From Hallerella sp964587155 (GTDB lineage: Bacteria; Fibrobacterota; Fibrobacteria; Fibrobacterales; Fibrobacteraceae): a stretch of 32,357 nucleotides of DNA. Shown in pieces: positions 8,314-14,468 of the stretch. Where the stretch lies: contig CAZPKF010000022.1 in the NCBI GenBank assembly GCA_964587155.1, forward strand, positions 1 through 32,357, given 5' to 3'. The notes beneath the pieces are model-generated. The model was not told the origin of the DNA and did no database searches. It was given only the letters and a program-made list of their open reading frames with translations. The first letter of the stretch is position 1, and every line of letters starts with the position of its first letter. A program made the position numbers and the translations under genes.

Positions 8314-10539
8314 GTGAAAAACAAACTGGTCCTTGCGAGCGTAGTCGCCCTGTTTGTCTCCCGGGTTTTCGGATTTGTGGAGCCAAGTCGGAACATAGTT
8401 TTCATTTTTCTTTCGGATTGGACAAATGTTGCCGACCCATACAAAAGTTCCGGGATTCTCGACTACATTTCCACCCAAGTCGCCCCCGATGCCGGGCATG
8501 TCTATGCATATCCCTTGGACGTGTCGTCCCGAAGCGCCGCCGACCTGTCGGCAATTTTGGCGGATCACGGGGAAAATTCCCCGTATGCGAAAGCTATCGA
8601 AAATTGGTTCGCAAACAGTTCTGACAAACTTCTCGCCGTTTGGAAAGAAAATTGCGGGGGAAAATGCGGCTTGAAAAATTTAAAGAAATTCCGACCGGAC
8701 ATTTTGCCTAGTCGCTTTGTCGTTCTGGCGGAAGGCGTTAGCGGTCTTGTCGCCCGCGAATACATCCAAGGAAAGGACTACGCCGGGGATTATTCCAAGG
8801 TTCTGTTTTTCGACACGCCCCATGAAGGGACAGGTTTTGCCGATCAGGCGCTGTTTCAAGGCTACAAAGACCATTTTTTCAAAAAGCCCGATGCCAAAGC
8901 ACTTGCCGCCGTAGTCCCGTTGGCCCTTTCCGCGTATGTCTTCGGAGGATCGGGTGCTTTGCAGGACATTGTCATATCCATCGCGAAAAGCGTCGTTCTC
9001 GGAATGGCGCAAAATGCGGGCGACATATCGGAATCTTTTTCAAATGCGGATTTTTTTGGCAAATATTCGACGGGTTCCGATGCATTGTGGTATTTGGCTC
9101 AAGATGCCAGCTTTGACGACAAAAAGTATGGGAATCTTATTTCCGCGGCGGGCGCGGACGTGAAAAACGATATCGGGGCGGTCCAGTGGCTCAATGCCAC
9201 AGGCTTGCAAACGGGGTTTGATAATCCATCCTACGGCATCGTCTATTCCTATGGACTTCCGACGATTGGAAACGGTAGGCGGACTTTCGGGGATTTTGTC
9301 GAACAATCGAAAAATCACATTTCGCAAGAAAGGTTGAAACGCGTTTTGACGGATTCCTTGACGAACGCCTTGTCCGCTGTCGGTGTCAACGCAAACGAAG
9401 TGAAAGGAAACATTTCCCAAATGGCCGAGGAGCTGTTGACGGGAAACCTTACGGAAGAGTGCCGAAAAATCGCGGGGGAACTTGTCGAAAAATACGGTGC
9501 GTTGGCGACTGTTTTAAGCGACTCCAAATTGGGAACTTACATTCACGGGCTTTCCGAATTGAGGTCGTTGAAAATCAATATGGACGACTTGCCGGGGACG
9601 GCTTTCAAAATCCTTCGCGTTTTGGACAAGTTCATTCCCGAAACATACAAGTCGGAGCTGTATTCCGCATTCATCGAAAACTTTTCGCCGGAGGTCGTGG
9701 AAATATTGGCGGATGCAACCAAGTGTTCCATTTCGGGAGGTGCCGCTAGAAACTGCGTCGTTGCGGGACTTGCCGCCAGCGCAAAGAACCTTTCCAATTA
9801 CGGTCTGAATTTCTTTGATGAGGGAACGTTCGACGTTCCCGTTTACAGCGCGTTCGGGGCGAATGTCTTCGCATTCAGGAACGCAAATGTCTCGCGGATG
9901 GGCTACGATTTGGGCGATTACATCGAAAATGATGATCGACTGAAAGATTACAGGGAACTTCTTTCCGGAGTCGGGAAACTCGAGAAGGTGCGCCACGAAT
10001 TGGATGCGAGTCTTAGAATCGGTTGCAATGTCTTGATAACCCCTTACGACGAGATTTGCAAAGCTGCGGCGTTTGCCGCCAACGTTGTCCTTATCGCCGA
10101 TATATCCGGAAAGACGGCCAAACTCGCCAAAAATATGTCCGTTCTTAAGGATGGCAAGTATTTGTCGCTCAAAGCGTCCGTTAAACACTCGAGAACATTT
10201 ACCTACGAGGGGTTGACCGGTTCGAGCGAGTTCCGCTACCCCGACTTGGAGCGGCTTCTTTTCGACGCCCCAAAAATTTCCATTGCGTCGGTTTACAAAA
10301 AAGGAAATGGCGCGGAAATCCTCGATTCCATTGTTCCCCTGGTCCTCTATGGAACTTGCAATTCCGACGTTTATGACGCAAATTCCCTAAACGACGCGAA
10401 CAACTGCAAGGTGAAAATGGATTCTGTCGCCGCGGCGGACTCGTTACGGGATGAGGTCTTATACGAATCCGGATTTGCGGAACGAAATGCGATGAAATCG
10501 CGCAACGGAGAGAAAATCCTTTCCGTCAAGGATATTTGA
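8314..10539 (+). CDS. Lipase-like alpha/beta-hydrolase protein, exported; probably the N-terminal part of a split gene
   Basis: The 741-residue product has a signal peptide (about 1-20, ending RVFG). An alpha/beta-hydrolase region follows, with VVLAEGVSGLVAREYI (about 136-151) and FFDTPHEGTG (about 165-174). These match the nucleophile elbow and following strand of lipases of the 'GHSMGGLVAREYI...DTPHxGT' type. Aligned this way, the nucleophile Ser is replaced by Gly (codon GGC at 8734-8736), so classic esterase activity is doubtful. The rest is alpha-helical and unrecognised. GTG 8314 gives a cleaner signal peptide than TTG 8302; neither has a strong ribosome site. The stop TGA (10537-10539) is in frame with the next ORF, which carries a T9SS-like tail. 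Confidence 0.7.
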   Translation: MKNKLVLASVVALFVSRVFGFVEPSRNIVFIFLSDWTNVADPYKSSGILDYISTQVAPDAGHVYAYPLDVSSRSAADLSAILADHGENSPYAKAIENWFANSSDKLLAVWKENCGGKCGLKNLKKFRPDILPSRFVVLAEGVSGLVAREYIQGKDYAGDYSKVLFFDTPHEGTGFADQALFQGYKDHFFKKPDAKALAAVVPLALSAYVFGGSGALQDIVISIAKSVVLGMAQNAGDISESFSNADFFGKYSTGSDALWYLAQDASFDDKKYGNLISAAGADVKNDIGAVQWLNATGLQTGFDNPSYGIVYSYGLPTIGNGRRTFGDFVEQSKNHISQERLKRVLTDSLTNALSAVGVNANEVKGNISQMAEELLTGNLTEECRKIAGELVEKYGALATVLSDSKLGTYIHGLSELRSLKINMDDLPGTAFKILRVLDKFIPETYKSELYSAFIENFSPEVVEILADATKCSISGGAARNCVVAGLAASAKNLSNYGLNFFDEGTFDVPVYSAFGANVFAFRNANVSRMGYDLGDYIENDDRLKDYRELLSGVGKLEKVRHELDASLRIGCNVLITPYDEICKAAAFAANVVLIADISGKTAKLAKNMSVLKDGKYLSLKASVKHSRTFTYEGLTGSSEFRYPDLERLLFDAPKISIASVYKKGNGAEILDSIVPLVLYGTCNSDVYDANSLNDANNCKVKMDSVAAADSLRDEVLYESGFAERNAMKSRNGEKILSVKDI

Positions 10540-10545
10540 TACAAT

Positions 10546-11166
10546 ATGGATTCCCGGAAATCGACAATCCTTGGCGCATTGAACTATTGGAAATGGAAAG
10601 TGCCCACCGTTAGAAAATTCATTTACGAATACCGTTTCGCGATAGACGATTTGCAACCGGACAGTCTCCGTCAAATCAGGCTCGATTTCAATACCGAAAT
10701 ACAAATGGCGTATGAGCGCGATGGACAAAAATGGAATGCCCGTTTACGCATAGGCGGTGGGGAGTGGAACGAACCCGGGGAAGTTCCAAATCCTGTCCGA
10801 GATGACGGGCTGTTCGTTTGTACGGAACTCGTCGCGGCGGATTCGGCGATCGTTTTGGATTTGAACGGCAATTTGTTGTGGGGACACGCGCCCCAGCCGA
10901 AATTCGGCGAGGAATACAAAACGAAGGATGTTTACGAAAACTTGATAGACGTCGAGAACGGCGCGGTTTACGTGAATGTCGCCGAAAGGGGAACGTATAC
11001 GCTGGAAACCGTGAATGCCGCGGGCATGCCCCTTGTCTCCCTGTTCAACGGAATATGGGGTGAGGGCGTACATTCCGTTTCCCTGGCAAACCACACGTTT
11101 GCGCCGGGCAGCTATCTTGTACTCCGGCGCGGGAACGAAATTTTGTCCTGGAGAATTTTCAAATAG
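10546..11166 (+). pseudogene. C-terminal part of the lipase-like protein with T9SS-type sorting domain, separated by an in-frame TGA
   Basis: The 206 residues lie in the same frame as the upstream ORF, only one TGA and two codons away. There is no signal peptide and only a distant AAGGA (13-base spacing) before the ATG. Residues 1-130 look like a beta-rich module. The end reads GTYTLETVNAAGMPL...GEGVHSV...FAPGSYLVLRRG...WRIFK. This is the beta-sandwich pattern of type IX secretion C-terminal sorting or FlgD-like domains. Such a tail makes sense only on an exported protein, so this was most likely the end of the 8314 protein. Alternatives are stop-codon readthrough, a sequencing error, or re-initiation producing a separate subunit. 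Confidence 0.6.
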
Positions 11167-11174
11167 GAGCCATT

Positions 11175-11879
11175 ATGGAAATGAAGATAAAAACGATTTT
11201 TGGCTTGGTGTCGGTCTTGAGCCTTTTCGCCTTGTGCGCCTGCGCGACCGATGCCGATGGCGACGACGGCTTTGATGCGGGAACGGTCTGCCCCGCGGAG
11301 GGGACGAACGCCTACGGGATGCCGAACCGGGGAACGTTCGTCGACGAACGGGACGGACAGGAATACAAATACACGACCATCGGGAACCAGGTATGGATGG
11401 CGCAAAACTTGAATTATGAAACCTATTATTCAATGCTTCATGAGAAAGAATATAAAGACTGCGCCGAATGCGGGCATTGGTACAATTTGGAAATAAATCT
11501 CCCGAACCGTGATGTTATGGATTCCGTTTGCCCTGCGGGGTGGAAAGTCCCTACAATCGAGGACTGGAATATTTTGTTTACGACCATCGGAAATGTTTCG
11601 ACAGCGTTGAGAGTTCTGCTTTCCGAATCTTGGGAATTCGTTCAAAGCACAAATGCGTGTGGTTTTAACGGAATAGAAGCGAGCGCTATTAGAAAAAATA
11701 AGGATGAATTCGTTTTTCTAAACGGAAGTGCCGGATGGTGTACGCAAACGGTAATCAGCCCGGAAAACGTACTGAAAGTTTTTTTCCGGCCAGGAAGCAA
11801 GAACGAAAAAAGTAATGGAATTGAAATAGATCGAGCTAAAAATTACTACGTCTCTCTCCGCTGCATAAAGGATTTGTGA
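11175..11879 (+). CDS. FISUMP-domain lipoprotein 2
   Basis: Second FISUMP lipoprotein of the cassette, 234 residues, function unknown. ATG 11175 has AGGAG 5 bases upstream. The signal peptide ends in a Cys-rich lipobox (LCAC, Cys at about 23). The FISUMP domain starts GTFVDERDGQEYKYTTIGNQ at about residue 53, continues to SVCPAGWKVPTIEDW and ends VSLRCIKDL. A 46-bp stretch (11358-11403) is identical in DNA to 7743-7788 in the first FISUMP gene, while the flanks differ much more. This suggests a recent exchange or a conserved recombination window. The stop TGA overlaps the next ATG by one base (TGATG). Confidence 0.87.
   Translation: MEMKIKTIFGLVSVLSLFALCACATDADGDDGFDAGTVCPAEGTNAYGMPNRGTFVDERDGQEYKYTTIGNQVWMAQNLNYETYYSMLHEKEYKDCAECGHWYNLEINLPNRDVMDSVCPAGWKVPTIEDWNILFTTIGNVSTALRVLLSESWEFVQSTNACGFNGIEASAIRKNKDEFVFLNGSAGWCTQTVISPENVLKVFFRPGSKNEKSNGIEIDRAKNYYVSLRCIKDL
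11358..11403 (+). repeat. 46-bp direct repeat, copy 2 (in FISUMP gene 2)
   Basis: Identical by eye to 7743-7788. Sequence outside the block diverges at synonymous and non-synonymous positions, so the exact match is a local island. Confidence 0.9.
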
Positions 11880-12520
11880 TGCGGATCTTCCTGTCGCTCG
11901 TTTTCCTCTCCGTTTCCTTCAGCTGCGCCCTTACTTTGGAGGAGGTCCGCTCCGATTTAAGGGAAAGCGTCTTGGCGTCCGATTCCATCGAATTGGGAAT
12001 CAGGACGACGGTGTCCTCCCCGTCGATATCCGCTCCCCAGGTCATCGGCGTCCATCTTGTCAGGAAAGGCCCGGGCAAAGTTTTTGCCGAAATCAAAATG
12101 CCCATGTCCCGTCAAAGAATGATAGTCAACGGCAATCGGATGAAAACGATAGACTTGGACACGCGCAAGTCCCGGGTTGTCCCATACGACGGGAAATCCT
12201 TGGACGCGTCGGCGTTCGCGGATTTCAACCCGCTCGATTCCGGGGAATGGGCCGAACCGGAATACGTCTCGGAAAACCTTTATTCCATAAGGGGCACTGC
12301 GGGAACGCTTTATTACGACCCGAGGAAAAAACGCATCGAAAGAATGGAAACGTTCGATGCGGAAAAGTCCGTCGTGACCGAATTCGCCTACGATGCCGCG
12401 AACAATCCCCAAAAAATGACCGTCCGAGTCTCTGTTCAAAGCGTGGAAACGACCATGGTCACGGAAATCCTGAAACTGGGACATTCCAAGGATTTTCCCG
12501 ACAAGTTGTTCGAATTTTGA
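11879..12520 (+). CDS. LolA-like lipoprotein carrier
   Basis: Exported protein of 213 residues with a signal peptide of about 17 residues. The middle, VHLVRKGPGKVFAEIKMP followed by QRMIVNGNRMKTIDLD, and the later LYYDPRKKRIERMETFD match the 'PgK...P...vvNG...yD' and 'L...D' rhythm of LolA/LolB-like half-barrels that carry lipoproteins across the periplasm. Overall similarity is inferred from pattern only. The ATG at 11879 overlaps the stop of FISUMP gene 2 by one base (TGATG), which implies coupled translation. It may be a dedicated carrier for the two FISUMP lipoproteins. It ends against repeat copy B, with no other terminator visible. Confidence 0.6.
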   Translation: MRIFLSLVFLSVSFSCALTLEEVRSDLRESVLASDSIELGIRTTVSSPSISAPQVIGVHLVRKGPGKVFAEIKMPMSRQRMIVNGNRMKTIDLDTRKSRVVPYDGKSLDASAFADFNPLDSGEWAEPEYVSENLYSIRGTAGTLYYDPRKKRIERMETFDAEKSVVTEFAYDAANNPQKMTVRVSVQSVETTMVTEILKLGHSKDFPDKLFEF

Positions 12521-12655
12521 AGTCGGCGGTTGTCAGTTGTCAGAACTTAGAAATTAGAAGTTAGGAATTAGTTTTTAGAGTCGGTGAAACGAAATTCAAA
12601 CGTTCGCAACTTCAAATTCTAAACCTTACAATCTAATTTCTAACCACTAATCTCC
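12521..12655 (-). repeat. TTAG/CTAA intergenic element, copy B (inverted relative to copy A)
   Basis: Read on the minus strand it has TTAGTGGTTAG (12650-12640), the core (12613-12584, 26 of 30 bases identical to copy A) and ACAACTGACAACCG (12540-12527), in the same order as copy A. The left arm is shorter than in copy A (37 versus 94 bases between the landmarks). The last residues of the GT4 gene (AGT GGT TAG) lie inside it. It separates the LolA-like gene from the convergent GT4 gene. Confidence 0.8.
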
Positions 12656-13743
12656 TCGATAACGTGGCGCATTTTTTCCGCCATCGCGTCCCAGCTCATT
12701 TCGAGAGCGCGTTTTCGCGCATTTTCCTCGAGCGTTCGCAAACGTTCCCCGTCGTGCAGAATTTCCGCCGCCTTTTTGCAAAATCCTTCCGGGTCGTCGT
12801 TTTCGTATAGGATGCCGGTGACGCCGTCGACAACGGAATCCTTCAATCCGGCAACGTTGTTCGAAATGGAAATCGTTCCGCAGAGATTCGCTTCGATATT
12901 GTTGATGCCCCACCCCTCCTTGAAGGACGGGTTGACAAAGAGGGAAGAACGGCTGAGCAAGTCGCGTTTTTCCGATTCGGAGATTCGTCCGAGGAACTTG
13001 ACCGATTCGCTTACCCCCAAATCATTTGCGAGCTTTTCGAGTTCCCCGCGGTAGTCGCCGCTTCCCGCAATTTCGAGGGAAATGCCCGGAACTAATTCCT
13101 TGAGCCGCGGCAATGCGCGGATGGCGAACTGGGCGTTTTTGTATTTCATCAGCCGTCCGATGTAAGAGATGACGGGCGGAGTCGCCTTGGGCATTGTCGG
13201 GTGAAAATATTCCGTGTCGATGCCCGGCTCCACGATGGAAATTTTTCCGTAGCGAATTTTCATGTCGTCGATTTCGTCCTTGGTGCTTTCGGAAATCGCG
13301 AGAAAATTTTCTCCCTTGTAAAAAAGCGCGACCGCGCGTTCCATCAGATAGACATACAGGGCGAACGGAAACGCCGTTTCGCGGAATATGGATTTTCGGA
13401 AAAAGTGCATCACCATGTGAAGCCGTTTCGTTTTTGTGCAAAGCGGCGTGAAAAACGGAATTTTGTTCAGATCCTCTATGATGAGGTCGTATTCCTTTTG
13501 ATGTTTGTGTGCATAGAGGAATGCGGAATAGTTGAACAGGAACTTGTTTCCGATGCGGACCGTGCGCATACCGTCGACGATTTCCTCGTCGGGGAGGCCT
13601 TTGACACGGTGGGCAAGAACCGTTACCTCGTATCCGTTTCCGTTTAGGCGCTTAAAAATTTCGTGAAAATAAAGCTCCGCGCCACCCGCTTCCGGGTTCT
13701 TGATATCGCGCCAATTGATGATTAAAATTTTTGTATTCACCAT
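12640..13743 (-). CDS. Glycosyltransferase family 4 (GT-B fold)
   Basis: Cytoplasmic or membrane-associated retaining glycosyltransferase, donor and acceptor unknown. The N-terminal GT-B motif NPEAGGAE is at about 16-23. The C-terminal donor domain starts near SYIGRLMKYKN and contains the EX7E motif in KEGWGINNIEAN (Glu276 and Glu284). The start at 13743 (MVNTKILIINW) is chosen because it begins at the first beta-strand; a longer frame upstream adds residues without family character. It is 367 residues long, a normal size. With gmd/rmd on the other side of the FISUMP cassette it may transfer D-rhamnose or another deoxyhexose, but this is inference. The stop codon lies within repeat copy B. 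Confidence 0.85.
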   Translation of the reverse strand: MVNTKILIINWRDIKNPEAGGAELYFHEIFKRLNGNGYEVTVLAHRVKGLPDEEIVDGMRTVRIGNKFLFNYSAFLYAHKHQKEYDLIIEDLNKIPFFTPLCTKTKRLHMVMHFFRKSIFRETAFPFALYVYLMERAVALFYKGENFLAISESTKDEIDDMKIRYGKISIVEPGIDTEYFHPTMPKATPPVISYIGRLMKYKNAQFAIRALPRLKELVPGISLEIAGSGDYRGELEKLANDLGVSESVKFLGRISESEKRDLLSRSSLFVNPSFKEGWGINNIEANLCGTISISNNVAGLKDSVVDGVTGILYENDDPEGFCKKAAEILHDGERLRTLEENARKRALEMSWDAMAEKMRHVIEEISG

Positions 13744-13800
13744 GAAAACCCCAGAGGTTCGAAACAATGACAAAAATAGAAAATTGCCACAAAACAAAGC

Positions 13801-13920
13801 TAGCGGTTAATAATTGTTAGTTAAGAGTTCGGACTGTGAAATGGAACGGGGTGAGTTGAAAATTCATAATTAGTAATGCGGAATTTGAACTGTGAACTAA
13901 AAACTGGGAATAAAGAAACG
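13801..13920 (-). repeat. Degenerate third copy of the TTAG/CTAA element
   Basis: Lies in the 359-bp gap between GT4 and trxA. On the minus strand its right-arm text CTAACAATTATTAAC resembles CTAACAACTAATAAC of copy A (12 of 15), with scattered TTAG words elsewhere. The core is not clearly conserved. The rest of the gap (13921-14102) contains the separate GAATTTTGCACG repeat and no gene. Confidence 0.35.
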
Positions 13921-13957
13921 ATGGGGGTTCAAACGAAAAGCTTTTCTTCTATTTAGT

Positions 13958-14004
13958 GAATTTTGCACGATTCCTACTTCAACGTCAAAACCGTTTTTGC
14001 AAAA
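13958..14004 (+). repeat. GAATTTTGCACG...CCGTTTTNGCAAAA intergenic repeat, copy 1
   Basis: GAATTTTGCACG (13958-13969) and CCGTTTTTGCAAAA (13991-14004) are 21 bases apart. The same two blocks with a 22-base gap occur at 23001-23048. TTTTGC and GCAAAA are complementary, so each copy can form a small hairpin. Confidence 0.6.
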
Positions 14005-14102
14005 TGGAGCGTTATTCGAAATTGGCTGTGGCGAGGAATTTCCGTTTTCAAAAAAGATGAAACTTGCCAAGTCCCAATTCGAATAACTTCTTAAAGTGAA
14101 AT

Positions 14103-14420
14103 TCAGATATTTTTTGTAATGGCGGCGACAAGCGTGTTCTTGGGAACTGCGCCCACAATGTTCCCCACTTCAACGCCTTTTTTGAAGAGCTTCATGTTCG
14201 GAATGTTCGTGATGCCAAAACGGGCGCAAAGAGATTCGTTTTCATCTACGTTGACTTTCGCCACGACAAGTTTCCCATCGTATTCTTTCGCCAAATCTTC
14301 CATCACCGGTCCCATCATTTGGCAAGGTCTGCACCAAACAGCCCAAAAATCAACCAGAACAAGATTTCCCGAATTGATGACTTGATCGAAATCCTTTTCA
14401 CTTACATTAAGAACAGACAT
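14103..14420 (-). CDS. trxA: Thioredoxin
   Basis: Cytoplasmic dithiol-disulfide oxidoreductase of 105 residues, the normal size. The active site is WCRPC (Cys30, Cys33) rather than the usual WCGPC. The cis-proline loop NIPNMKLF is present, with Asn in place of the more usual Thr after Pro. GAGGTG lies just upstream of the ATG. It is divergent from the outer-membrane barrel gene, with only 48 bp between them. The Gly-to-Arg change in the active site occurs in some thioredoxins and may shift redox potential or partner choice. It is probably the general thioredoxin or a close paralogue. Confidence 0.9.
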   Translation of the reverse strand: MSVLNVSEKDFDQVINSGNLVLVDFWAVWCRPCQMMGPVMEDLAKEYDGKLVVAKVNVDENESLCARFGITNIPNMKLFKKGVEVGNIVGAVPKNTLVAAITKNI

Positions 14421-14468
14421 GGAACACCTCTTTTCATTTTTTTCTTAAAATAGCTATTTTTTGCTTTT

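Noticed and set aside
10537..10539. Recoding of TGA as a sense codon (selenocysteine or Trp)
   Set aside because: TGA is a normal stop for several genes here (for example orn, the PBP and FISUMP 2), and no SECIS-like structure was recognised after it.
7518..11879. Diversity-generating retroelement, because FISUMP domains look C-type-lectin-like and have a conserved block
   Set aside because: No reverse transcriptase and no template repeat are present in the window, and the shared block is identical rather than adenine-mutated.
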